Source: JACZST01 sp036985755 (GTDB taxonomy: Bacteria; Actinomycetota; Acidimicrobiia; Spongiisociales; UBA5794). Taken from it: a stretch of DNA of 22,554 bases. Positions 15,097-22,554 of the stretch are shown in pieces. The stretch is from assembly GCA_036985755.1 (NCBI GenBank), contig BTQG01000035.1:1-22554 (forward strand). The letters run 5' to 3'. Every line of letters starts with the position of its first letter. The stretch's first letter is position 1. The notes under the pieces are model-generated. The model saw nothing but the letters and a program-made list of their open reading frames with translations. It was not told the DNA's origin and did not search any database. The position numbers and the translations under genes were made by a program.

Positions 15097-17714
15097 CGTC
15101 CTACGAGAGCCTCACGCGCCGCGTCCCTGGCCTTGGACAGCGCATCGTCGATCCGGTCCCCCGCCGGACCACCGGCCTGGGCCAGGTGCGGATCCTTGCT
15201 GCCCCCTCCACCCAGGGTCTTGGCAGCGGCGGAAATCAGGTCACCTGCGGATATCCCACGTTCCACCAGGTCCTCGGAAACGAAGGCGATGATGGCTGCC
15301 TTCCCTCCGCTGGTTGAGCCGAGCACCCCGATCCCCGAGGGCATCCGGTCCCTGACCTGGAAAGCGAGCGCCCGCAGCGCGTCGCCACTGAGGGCATCTT
15401 GTTTGGCGACGAGTAGGGAAACGCCGTTGGCCTCTTCGACCTGATCGAGCAGCCCAACGGCGGTCTCGCTGCGAGCTTCTTGCTCGAATTGTTCGATCCG
15501 CTCCGCCTGGGCTTTGTTATCGAGGGCCATCGCCTCGGCCGCCTCCACCAGCCGCGTCGGCTGAGCGCCGAGGGCGCCGGCGGCGGCCTCGAGGTCGCGC
15601 CGAATGTGCGAGAGGTACTCATAGGCCGCCGTCCCCGTCACCGCTTCGATCCTTCTGGTGTTGGCGGCAACCGAGCCCTCCGCGATCACGATCAACGGGC
15701 CGATCTGGCCGGTGCTTGGAACATGGGTTCCGCCACAGAACTCGGTCGAATAGTCGCCGGCAGTCACGACCCTGACCTCGTCGCCGTACTTGTCACCGAA
15801 GAACGCCAGTGCCCCCATCGCCTCCGCCTCGTCCTTGGTGGTCTCGATGGTGGTGACCTGTGCATTCTCTATCACCCGCTGGTTGCTGAGCAGTTCTACC
15901 TGGCGAAGCTGCTCCGGCTCGAGCCCGGCGAAGTGGCTGAAGTCGAAACGGAGCCGGTCGTCGGCCACCAGCGACCCCGCCTGATGAGCGTGATCCCCCA
16001 CCACCTCGCGTAACGCCCAGTGCAGAACGTGGGTACCGGTGTGGTTTTTCTTGATGCGCTCCCGACGTTCACGGTCGATGGTCAACGAAACGTCCTGGCC
16101 GACGTTGATCGTGCCATCGGTGACCTCCCCCCTGTGACCATGGAGGCCCGGGAGGGTGAACCTGGTATCCACGACCCGCACGGTTCCTGTCGGGGTCGCA
16201 ATGCTTCCGGAGTCGCCGATCTGGCCACCGGATTCGGCGTAGAACGGGGTTCGGTCGAGGAAGAGCTCGATCGTTTGCCCTTCTCCGGCAGACTCGATTG
16301 TGTCTCCCTCGCAGACGATGGCAAGGATCCTCCCCGTCCCACTCTCCTCCTCGTAGCCGGAGAACTCCGTCGGGTGCACACCATCGAGCAGCGTTCGATA
16401 TGCATCGGCCACGGCCGCTTCGTCCCCGCCCTTGTAGGCCGCCCTTGCCCGGGTTCGTTGCTCATCCATCATGCGATCGAAGTCGGCGAAGTCCACGTGG
16501 TAACCACGCTCGGTGGCGATCTCCTCGGTCAGCTCCCTCGGAAACCCGAACGTGTCGTGCAGCTTGAACGCGGTCTCCCCCGCCAGGGTGCCGCCGGATT
16601 CGATCCCTTCCAGCGCCGCGTCGAGCAGCTGGCTGCCGGCGCGCAAGGTCCGACGAAACTGTTCCTCCTCCCTGGTGACCATGGTGGTGATCGCATCGTG
16701 GTTGGCGGCCAGCTCCGGATAGGCCTGCGACATGACATCGACCGTCGCCGCGATCAGTGGCGGCATGATCAGGCCATCGACACCGAGCACGAAGGCGTGA
16801 CGCACCGCCCTTCTGATCAGTCGGCGGAGCACATAGCCCCGCCCTTCGTTGGAAGGAACCACCTGGTCGCCGACCAGGAAGGTCGCGGTGCGCCCGTGAT
16901 CGGCCATGATGCGCAACGAGACGTCTGTCGGCTCGGTCTCGCCGTAGCTCACCCCGGTCTCGTTTTCGGCAGCGGCGAGCACCGGCCGGATGAGATCGGT
17001 TTCGAACACCGTATCGACCCCCTGAAGCACGGTGGCCAGGCGCTCCAGGCCGGCTCCGGTGTCGATGTTCTTTGCGGGGAGCTCACCGACCACGTGGTAC
17101 GGCTCATCCTGGATGGACTGCATGAAGACGAGGTTCCAGATCTCCATGTGCCGCTCGTCGTCGACAGCGGGGCCACCCGCTTCGCCGTATTCGGGCCCCT
17201 TGTCGAAGAAGATCTCGGAGGACGGTCCGGCGGGGCCCGGCACCCCCATCTGCCAGAAGTTCTCTCTGTCGAGCCGCTGGACGCGCTCCGGCGGCACGCC
17301 GACGGCGTCGACCCAGATCTCGGCCGCCTCGTCGTCGGTGATGTGCACCGTGTACCACAACCGTTCCGGGTCGATCCCGTAACTCTCGGTGATCAGCTCA
17401 TAGGCCCAGGCGATGGCCTCTTCCTTGAAGTAGTCGCCGAAGGAGAAGTTGCCGAGCATCTCGAAGAACGACAGGTGCCGCCGCGTGGTCCCGATGATGT
17501 CGATGTCGCTGGTGCGGCCGACCTTCTGGACGGAAACGGCCCTCGCGTAGGGAGCGGGCTCTTCCCCCAGCATGTACGCCTTGAACGGGACCATTCCGGC
17601 ACCGGTGACGAGCAGGGTCGGATCCAGCGGTATCAACGACGCCGAGGGCACGACGGTGTGCCCGCGGGAGGCGAAGAAGTCGAGGAAGACGCGCCGGATC
17701 TCGTTGGAGTCCAT
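15093..17714 (-). CDS. alaS: Alanine--tRNA ligase
   Basis: AlaRS charges tRNA-Ala and clears Ser- and Gly-tRNA-Ala by editing. The 873-residue protein starts with the class II catalytic domain (EIRRVFLDFFASRGH, then LSFFEMLGNFSFGDYF as motif 2). The tRNA-recognition region follows. The editing domain has its zinc-site motifs HTGTH (His558, His562) and CGGTH (Cys660, His664), and the C-terminal C-Ala domain ends with GGGGSKDPHLAQAGG. The segment usually reading QKCIRT is QKVGRT here. No Shine-Dalgarno precedes the ATG. Instead, a TAACCT lies exactly six bases before it, so the mRNA is probably leaderless. It is probably the first gene of the alaS-ruvX-mltG-aroE unit. Confidence 0.98.
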   Translation of the reverse strand: MDSNEIRRVFLDFFASRGHTVVPSASLIPLDPTLLVTGAGMVPFKAYMLGEEPAPYARAVSVQKVGRTSDIDIIGTTRRHLSFFEMLGNFSFGDYFKEEAIAWAYELITESYGIDPERLWYTVHITDDEAAEIWVDAVGVPPERVQRLDRENFWQMGVPGPAGPSSEIFFDKGPEYGEAGGPAVDDERHMEIWNLVFMQSIQDEPYHVVGELPAKNIDTGAGLERLATVLQGVDTVFETDLIRPVLAAAENETGVSYGETEPTDVSLRIMADHGRTATFLVGDQVVPSNEGRGYVLRRLIRRAVRHAFVLGVDGLIMPPLIAATVDVMSQAYPELAANHDAITTMVTREEEQFRRTLRAGSQLLDAALEGIESGGTLAGETAFKLHDTFGFPRELTEEIATERGYHVDFADFDRMMDEQRTRARAAYKGGDEAAVADAYRTLLDGVHPTEFSGYEEESGTGRILAIVCEGDTIESAGEGQTIELFLDRTPFYAESGGQIGDSGSIATPTGTVRVVDTRFTLPGLHGHRGEVTDGTINVGQDVSLTIDRERRERIKKNHTGTHVLHWALREVVGDHAHQAGSLVADDRLRFDFSHFAGLEPEQLRQVELLSNQRVIENAQVTTIETTKDEAEAMGALAFFGDKYGDEVRVVTAGDYSTEFCGGTHVPSTGQIGPLIVIAEGSVAANTRRIEAVTGTAAYEYLSHIRRDLEAAAGALGAQPTRLVEAAEAMALDNKAQAERIEQFEQEARSETAVGLLDQVEEANGVSLLVAKQDALSGDALRALAFQVRDRMPSGIGVLGSTSGGKAAIIAFVSEDLVERGISAGDLISAAAKTLGGGGSKDPHLAQAGGPAGDRIDDALSKARDAAREALVGR

Positions 17715-17720
17715 CCGGCG

Positions 17721-17726
17721 AGGTTA
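17721..17726 (-). promoter_or_regulatory. Candidate -10 element for a leaderless alaS transcript
   Basis: The minus strand reads TAACCT followed by CGCCGG and then the alaS ATG. With normal -10 spacing, the A of ATG is the transcription start. No convincing -35 is seen 16-18 bases upstream. Leaderless mRNAs with only a -10 are common in actinobacteria, and no ribosome site exists to argue against this. Confidence 0.5.
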
Positions 17727-17727
17727 G

Positions 17728-17753
17728 CCCCCGGCAGCGGTCTGGCCTGGGGG
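17728..17753 (-). terminator. GC hairpin between the zinc-finger gene and alaS
   Basis: CCCCC-A-GGC and GCC-GGGGG form an eight-pair stem with one bulged A and a nine-base loop, ending just before the alaS -10. There is no U-tail. It may end the transcript of the zinc-finger gene 80 bases after its stop, or may be a chance structure in GC-rich DNA. The rest of this 119-base gap (17715-17833) shows nothing further. Confidence 0.3.
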
Positions 17754-17833
17754 ACTCCGAAGGTGCCCTCGTAGCCTTGGAGACCTGCAACGGACCGCCG
17801 GAGGAGGGCTCGGGCGGACCGGCGGCTGGCCGA

Positions 17834-18172
17834 TCAGTCTCCGCGCGGAACCTTGGCCACGTATGCACCATCCGGGTAACACCAGACCCACTTTTCGTTT
17901 GGCTCGATCGACCGGATCAGCGCATGGCCCGTTTGCTCATGGTGCCGGCGGGCATGGGTCCCGGGCGAGCTATCGCAGCATCCGACCTCACCGCATGAGA
18001 GGCACATCCGGAGGTGCACCCACTCCGTTTCCTCTTCGACACACGCACGGCATTCCGTGTCGTCCGTCGACTTCACGTCGATCGAGCCCAGATGCGAACA
18101 GGCGGGGCGACGAGATGACCGCTGGAACACAACCGTCCGCACCCAATCCATCATGCCTTCGCTGGAGCTCAT
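17834..18172 (-). CDS. Small UBP-type zinc finger protein of unknown function
   Basis: The 112-residue protein is nearly all one zf-UBP (ubiquitin-binding-type) zinc finger. Ligand candidates occur in order: Cys25 and His27 (CSHL), Cys41-Cys44 (CRAC), Cys57-Cys60 (CLSC), Cys65, His73, His77 and His83 (TGH). The core WVHLRMCLSCGEVGCCDSSP is very close to bacterial stand-alone members of this family. In eukaryotes the domain binds the free C-terminus of ubiquitin; in bacteria its partner is not known, and nothing ubiquitin-like is nearby. It follows rarA after 53 bases that contain a possible TAGGAT -10, so it may be transcribed separately. The ATG at 18172 gives the full domain; an internal ATG-ATG pair (residues 7-8) preceded by GAAGG is an alternative. 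Confidence 0.85.
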   Translation of the reverse strand: MSSSEGMMDWVRTVVFQRSSRRPACSHLGSIDVKSTDDTECRACVEEETEWVHLRMCLSCGEVGCCDSSPGTHARRHHEQTGHALIRSIEPNEKWVWCYPDGAYVAKVPRGD

Positions 18173-18225
18173 ACGGGCTCGATCCTAGAAGACGCCCATC
18201 TCCGGGAACGGTATGGCCGGCGACG

Positions 18226-19554
18226 TCAACGGTCCTTGCCCAGGATCTCGTCGATCACGCGTAGACGGTCTGCCACCGCTGTCTCGTCACCCGCCTCGGA
18301 CGGGTGATACAGGCTGGTGTCGATCCCGTCGGGAAGGTACTGCTGGGCGATGACCCCTGCCGGGTCGTCGTGCGGGTACCGGTATCCGACTCCGATCCCC
18401 ATCTCCCGCTCTCCACTCGTCGCCCCCGAGCGCAGATGGAGGGGCACGTCGGCGCCGGGGCTGCCTTCTACCGCATCGCGCGCCGCAGTGATCGCCGTAG
18501 CAATCGAATTCGACTTGGGCGCTGTGGCGAGATACAGCGCGGCATGGGACAGGGCAAACGCCCCCTCCGGGAGCCCGATCACCTCGACCGCCCGGAAGGC
18601 GTCCACGGCCACACCGAGTGCCCTCGAGTCGGCGAGCCCGACATCCTCGGAGGCCAGAATCACCATACGCCTGGCAATGAACTTGGGGTCCTCCCCGGCC
18701 TCGATCATCGTATGCAGCCAGTACAGGGTTGCATCCACATCCGAGCCACGCATCGACTTGATGAAGGCGGAGATGACGTCGTAGTGCCGATCTCCTCCCT
18801 TGTCGTACCGGATCACCCTGCGCTGCAAGGCCTCGGTGACATCGTCGAGGGTGATCGAGTCGCGGCCCCGACCTTCGGCGAGGGTGTCTGCGACCTCGAG
18901 GGCGTTCAAAGCCAGCCTGGCGTCGCCTCCAACGCGTTCGGCCAACGCCTCCAATGCGTCTTCGTCGATGACGACACCGCCGAGCCCGCGCCCGGCATCG
19001 GCGGCGGCCCTCGTCACCAGGTCTGCCACCTCCTGTGGACCGAGCGCCTCGGTGCGGAACATCGTCGATCGTGAGATCAGCGGAGAGTTGACCTCGAAGA
19101 ACGGGTTCTCGGTGGTGGCGCCGACCAGGATGATGATCCCGTCTTCGACGCCGGGCAGCAGCGCATCCTGCTGCGCCTTGGTGAAACGGTGAATCTCGTC
19201 GAGGAACAGCACCGTCTTGCCCTGGTCTTCCTCGACGCGGCGCGTCGCCATTGCCAGCACCTCGCGAACGTCCTTGACCCCTGCAGACGTTGCAGAGAGC
19301 TGCTCGAAGCGTGCCCCGCTGTTGGATGCGACCAGCCGGGCCAGTGTTGTCTTCCCCGATCCCGGTGGGCCCCACAGGATCATCGACACCGGTCTGCCCG
19401 CCTCGACCATGGTGCGGAACGCAGCGCCTTCGGCCAGCAGATGGTCTTGGCCGACGACCTCGTCGAGGGAAACGGGTCGCATCCGCGCCGCCAACGGGGC
19501 GTTGGCGCGGCGGCGCTGGGCTCGCTGCTCGGAGAACAGGTCCGGCTCAGTCAC
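18226..19554 (-). CDS. rarA: Replication-associated recombination protein A (AAA+ ATPase, MgsA/WRNIP1 family)
   Basis: RarA acts at stalled replication forks, probably unwinding DNA ends and interacting with single-strand binding protein. The 442-residue protein begins with a short tail and PLAARMRPVSLDEVVGQDHLL. Walker A is WGPPGSGKTT (residues 61-70), and Walker B is VLFLDEIHRFTKAQQD with Asp119-Glu120. Sensor 1 is GATTENPFFEVNSPLISR, and the C-terminal tetramerisation part has DVDATLYWLHTMIEAGEDPKFIARRMVI. I chose GTG at 19554, which overlaps the aspS stop by eight bases and gives the usual N-terminus (EPDLFSEQ). ATG at 19584 would add ten residues inside aspS and is less likely. Confidence 0.94.
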   Translation of the reverse strand: MTEPDLFSEQRAQRRRANAPLAARMRPVSLDEVVGQDHLLAEGAAFRTMVEAGRPVSMILWGPPGSGKTTLARLVASNSGARFEQLSATSAGVKDVREVLAMATRRVEEDQGKTVLFLDEIHRFTKAQQDALLPGVEDGIIILVGATTENPFFEVNSPLISRSTMFRTEALGPQEVADLVTRAAADAGRGLGGVVIDEDALEALAERVGGDARLALNALEVADTLAEGRGRDSITLDDVTEALQRRVIRYDKGGDRHYDVISAFIKSMRGSDVDATLYWLHTMIEAGEDPKFIARRMVILASEDVGLADSRALGVAVDAFRAVEVIGLPEGAFALSHAALYLATAPKSNSIATAITAARDAVEGSPGADVPLHLRSGATSGEREMGIGVGYRYPHDDPAGVIAQQYLPDGIDTSLYHPSEAGDETAVADRLRVIDEILGKDR

Positions 19555-21325
19555 CCGGCGTCTCTGTCGCAGCCCACTCGGCACGGACCTCTGCGGTGAT
19601 ATCGATGCCGAGGTCGGCGAGTTGCTGCTCTTCGACCGGCGACGGCGATCCGGTCAGGGGGTCGGCACCGGTCTGCGTCTTCGGGAACGGGATGACCTCG
19701 CGAATGTTGGGCTGGTTCTGCAGGATGGAAACGAAGCGGTCGACTCCAATGGCAAAACCGGCGTGGGGAGGCGTCCCGTAACGAAGTGCCTCGAGGAACC
19801 AGCCGAAGCGCGCTTCCGCCTCGTCCCTGCTGATGCCGAGAATGTCGAAAACCTGTGACTGCACCGCAGGGTCGTGGATCCGGACCGAGCCGGAACCGAG
19901 CTCGGATCCATTCACCACGAGGTCGTACGCCTTGGAGATGGCGTGCCCTGGATCCTCACGCATCTGGTCGACATCGACGGGTGCGGTGAACGGGTGGTGG
20001 AGTGGGACCCAGTCCCCGTCGTCGTTCCGCTCGAACACCGGGAAATCGACGACGAACAGGTAGGCCAGGTCCTCATCGCCCTGCGGCTGTCCTAGCTCGA
20101 GACGGAGCTGACCGAGCACCTCCAGCGCCACGTTGGGCTCGTCGGCGACGATCAGCAGCACATCCCCTTCATCTGCGGCGAGTGCCGACACCAGCCCCTT
20201 CTGCTCGGATTCCGAAAGGAACTTGGCGACCGGAGAGCGCAGCGCGCCTCCCTCTTCGACCACCATCCACACCAGCCCCTTGGCGCCGAGTCCCTGGGCG
20301 CGGGATACGAGAGAGTCGAGTCCCGATCGGGAGAGCTCCTGGCGCCCTGCGTTGATTCCGCGGACCGAGCCCCCGCCGGCGAGCACGCCGGCGAACGCCT
20401 TGAACTCAGTGGCAGCGAATACCCCTCCAAGGTCTTGGATCTCCATGCCGAACCTGATGTCGGGTTTGTCGGTGCCGTAGCGGTCCATCGCGTCGCGCCA
20501 GGTGAGGCGCGGAAAGGGTGTGCTCGGAGCCTTGTCGCGCAGCGTCGCGGTCGCTGCCACCGTCAGCGCCTCCAGGGTCTCCAACACATCTTCCTGTCCC
20601 CAAAACGACCCCTCGAAGTCGAGCTGGGTGAATTCGATCTGCCGATCGGCTCGTGTGTCCTCATCGCGGTAACAGCGCGCAACCTGGTAGTAACGCTCGA
20701 CGCCGGCGATCATCAGGAGCTGCTTGAACAGCTGTGGCGACTGGGGCAGCGCGTAGAAGTTGCCCTTGCGCAGTCGGGAGGGCACGAGCATGTCGCGTGC
20801 GCCCTCGGGCGTGGAGGCGATCAGCGTCGGTGTCTCCACATCGAGGAATCCCCGCTCGTCCATCACCCGGCGCATGGCACCGATCGCCTGAGACCGGGCG
20901 ACCAGATTGTCCCTCATCGTCGCCCGGCGCAGGTCCAGGTATCGGTATTCGAGACGCAACGCCTCGTCCACGTCGATGCGGTCATCGAGCTGGAACGGCA
21001 GCGGCTGCGAGGGGCTGAGCACCACGAGCGACGAGGCGACGACCTCGACCCTCCCCGTCGGCAGGTCAGGGTTGACCGTTCCTTCCGGTCGCTCTCTGAC
21101 CGTCCCGGTGACCGACAGGCAATACTCGAGACGCAGGCCGTGGAGTGTTTCCTCGTCTGCAGGTGCATCCTCGGGATTGAGCACGACTTGAACCAACCCG
21201 GTCGAGTCGCGCAAATCGATGAAGATCACCCCACCGTGGTCCCGCCGGCGATTCACCCAGCCGGCAAGTTTGACCTCGACCCCGTCGTCGGCGCCGCGCA
21301 GGGTCCCGGCCCCGTGGCTCTTCAT
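19547..21325 (-). CDS. aspS: Aspartate--tRNA ligase, probably non-discriminating
   Basis: AspRS charges tRNA-Asp and, in organisms lacking AsnRS, also tRNA-Asn for later amidation by GatCAB. The 592-residue bacterial-type enzyme has an OB-fold anticodon domain (LAGWVNRRRDHGGVIFIDLRD), the class II core with motif 2 near residue 218 (RCYRDEDTRADRQIEFTQLD), a GAD insertion domain at about 290-420 and motif 3 near 528 (GFAIGVDRF). His30 in RRRDHGG and Gly82 in RPEGTVNP match the residues linked to relaxed specificity in Pseudomonas AspRS. The start at 21325 (MKSHGAGTLR) makes an ATGA overlap with hisS and fits the family; ATG at 21340, with GGAAGG upstream, is a real alternative that adds five residues. 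Confidence 0.96.
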   Translation of the reverse strand: MKSHGAGTLRGADDGVEVKLAGWVNRRRDHGGVIFIDLRDSTGLVQVVLNPEDAPADEETLHGLRLEYCLSVTGTVRERPEGTVNPDLPTGRVEVVASSLVVLSPSQPLPFQLDDRIDVDEALRLEYRYLDLRRATMRDNLVARSQAIGAMRRVMDERGFLDVETPTLIASTPEGARDMLVPSRLRKGNFYALPQSPQLFKQLLMIAGVERYYQVARCYRDEDTRADRQIEFTQLDFEGSFWGQEDVLETLEALTVAATATLRDKAPSTPFPRLTWRDAMDRYGTDKPDIRFGMEIQDLGGVFAATEFKAFAGVLAGGGSVRGINAGRQELSRSGLDSLVSRAQGLGAKGLVWMVVEEGGALRSPVAKFLSESEQKGLVSALAADEGDVLLIVADEPNVALEVLGQLRLELGQPQGDEDLAYLFVVDFPVFERNDDGDWVPLHHPFTAPVDVDQMREDPGHAISKAYDLVVNGSELGSGSVRIHDPAVQSQVFDILGISRDEAEARFGWFLEALRYGTPPHAGFAIGVDRFVSILQNQPNIREVIPFPKTQTGADPLTGSPSPVEEQQLADLGIDITAEVRAEWAATETPGD

Positions 21326-22554
21326 CGGCCCTTCAGCCATCCCTCGATCCCTTCCACTGCAACGGTTTCTTGCTCTCCGGTACCGAGGTTACGGGCGGTG
21401 ACCAGGCCATCCGCCCACTCGTCGCCGACGACGATGGCCCAGGCTGCCTCCCGCCGATCGGCCGCCTTGAATTGGGCGCTGACCGAACGCTCGGCGAGGT
21501 CGAGGTCGGTGCGCAAGCCCCTGCGCCGCAGCTCGGATACGAGGTCGAGCCCGGCGTCACGTCGACCCGGGTCGGCGATGACCACAAAGACATCGAGTGC
21601 GGGCTGCTCGGCGGGTCTTTCTGCCATGAGCATGATGCGGTCTATGCCCATTGCCACGCCGACCGCCGGCGTGGCCCTGCCACCCAGCAGCTCGAATAGG
21701 CCGTCGTAGCGGCCGCCGCCGCCTGCGGCATCCTGGGCCCCTTCGTAGCTCGTCGCCAGGTACTCCCAAACGGTCCGGTTGTAGTAGTCGAGACCTCGCA
21801 CCAGGCGGCCTTCGATGCGGTACGGGATCTGTAGCCGCCTCAGCCCCTTCTGCACTTCGACAAAGTGCTCGGCGGCCGCATCTCCGAGGTGCTCGACCGG
21901 GGCGGGCGCCTCGGCCACAACGTGGGCATCTGCCTTGCTGTCGAGAACCCGCAGCGGATTGGAGGCGATCCGGTTGCGGGCGTCGTCCGATAGCTGATCC
22001 CGGCGCTCCCTCAGCCACCCGGTGAGCAGATCGCGGTAGGCGGCGCGGTCCTCGGCATCACCGATCGAATTCAGGGCTACCACCACGTCGGGCACCCTCA
22101 TTTCTTCGAGGTAGCGGTACCCGAACTCGATCACCTCGACGTCGGCGTCCGGGGACGCTTCCCCGAAATACTCGATGTCGCCTTGATAGAACTGGCGCCG
22201 CCGCCCCTGTTGCGGCCTCTCGTAGCGGAACATCGGCCCCCAAGCCGCGATCTTCTTGGTCCCGTTGACGCCTCCCGCTTCGACCATCGCCCTCACCAGG
22301 CTGGCTGTGGCTTCCGGTCGAAGCGTCAACGATCTGCCTCCCTTGTCGGTGAAGGTGTACATCTGCTTCTCGACGACCTCGGTGGCCTCGCCCACTCCCC
22401 GTGAGAACAGTTCGGTTGCCTCGAAGTGCGGTGTCAAGACGATGTCATAGCCGAAGACCTCCGCCAGTTCGGTGAAGGTCCGTTGGGCGCGAAGCCATTT
22501 CCGCGATTCTGGCGGCAGGACGTCGTCGGTGCCCTTCGGGGCGCGGTAGCTCAT
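21322..22554 (-). CDS. hisS: Histidine--tRNA ligase
   Basis: HisRS charges tRNA-His. The 410-residue protein starts MSYRAPKGTDDVLPPESRKW, the class II motif 1 region. Motif 2 is MFRYERPQQGRRRQFYQ (about residues 108-124). The His-specific motif is LVRGLDYYNRTVWEY near 250-262 (usually YYTxT), followed by GGGGRYDGL. The C-terminal anticodon-binding domain begins near residue 320. The ATG is the last base triplet of the window, so its promoter and ribosome site are not visible; the N-terminus agrees with the family, so the gene is probably complete. The stop overlaps aspS, and hisS-aspS-rarA likely form one transcript. Confidence 0.97.
   Translation of the reverse strand: MSYRAPKGTDDVLPPESRKWLRAQRTFTELAEVFGYDIVLTPHFEATELFSRGVGEATEVVEKQMYTFTDKGGRSLTLRPEATASLVRAMVEAGGVNGTKKIAAWGPMFRYERPQQGRRRQFYQGDIEYFGEASPDADVEVIEFGYRYLEEMRVPDVVVALNSIGDAEDRAAYRDLLTGWLRERRDQLSDDARNRIASNPLRVLDSKADAHVVAEAPAPVEHLGDAAAEHFVEVQKGLRRLQIPYRIEGRLVRGLDYYNRTVWEYLATSYEGAQDAAGGGGRYDGLFELLGGRATPAVGVAMGIDRIMLMAERPAEQPALDVFVVIADPGRRDAGLDLVSELRRRGLRTDLDLAERSVSAQFKAADRREAAWAIVVGDEWADGLVTARNLGTGEQETVAVEGIEGWLKGR

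Noticed and set aside
14005..15444. 479-codon plus-strand open frame opposite mltG, ruvX and alaS
   Set aside because: It spans three confirmed genes on the other strand, is Ser/Arg/Thr/Pro-rich and shows no domain.
16020..17774. 584-codon plus-strand open frame opposite alaS
   Set aside because: It is antisense to a full, motif-complete alaS. The translation is rich in Gly, Asp, His and Arg with no family resemblance, as expected for the complementary frame of GC-rich coding DNA.
17757..17833. Possible T-box leader before alaS (minus strand has GAGGGCACC)
   Set aside because: The conserved T-box core AGGGUGGNACCGCG is not present, the 119-base gap is too short for stem I plus the antiterminator, and the -10 at 17726 suggests a leaderless transcript.
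1..22554. tRNA or rRNA genes, CRISPR arrays, insertion sequences, prophage or attachment sites
   Set aside because: Almost every base lies in a housekeeping gene; the largest gap is 211 bases and is accounted for by the pyr leader. No repeats, integrase or transposase motifs were seen.

Overview
The window is 22.5 kb of GC-rich, very tightly packed bacterial DNA. All 20 protein genes lie on the minus strand, so transcription runs from high to low coordinates. The gene order is hisS, aspS, rarA, a UBP-type zinc finger gene, alaS, ruvX, mltG, aroE, a prepilin peptidase gene, aroC, aroK, aroB, efp, nusB, pyrR, pyrB, pyrC, carA, carB, pyrD and pyrF. This matches, from general knowledge, the conserved block seen in Streptomyces and Mycobacterium. 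The organism is therefore most likely an actinobacterium; the residue details suggest a deep branch such as Acidimicrobiia, but nothing in the window proves the class.

Region by region (in transcription order): 22554-18226 holds two aminoacyl-tRNA synthetases and the replication-fork ATPase RarA. 18172-17834 is a small zinc-finger protein of unknown role. 17714-12841 is alaS-ruvX-mltG-aroE, apparently starting from a leaderless promoter at alaS. 12763-8453 is prepilin peptidase-aroC-aroK-aroB-efp-nusB, ending in a strong GC hairpin. 8241-1 is the UMP operon pyrR-pyrB-pyrC-carA-carB-pyrD-pyrF, with pyrF cut by the window edge. Most neighbouring genes overlap by 1-26 bases (ATGA, GTGA, TTGA, TGATG), so translational coupling is the rule.

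The most interesting stretch is the 211-base gap between nusB and pyrR. On the minus strand it contains a near-perfect PyrR-binding RNA motif, whose 3' side merges into a strong Shine-Dalgarno sequence. That sequence serves a previously unlabelled 22-codon leader ORF. The ORF runs through an intrinsic terminator with a six-U tail (read as Phe-Phe) and stops in an ATGA overlap with pyrR, which has no ribosome-binding site of its own. The layout suggests that PyrR controls leader translation, and through it both attenuation and pyrR translation: a hybrid of PyrR regulation and the pyrBI-type leader-peptide mechanism.

Other points worth a look are a shikimate kinase with Asn in place of the Walker A Ser/Thr, a class 1B-type PyrD without an adjacent pyrK, an AspRS with the residues of non-discriminating enzymes, and a prepilin peptidase without the usual methyltransferase domain. 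No tRNA, rRNA, CRISPR, insertion sequence or plus-strand gene was found. No gap exceeds 300 bases.
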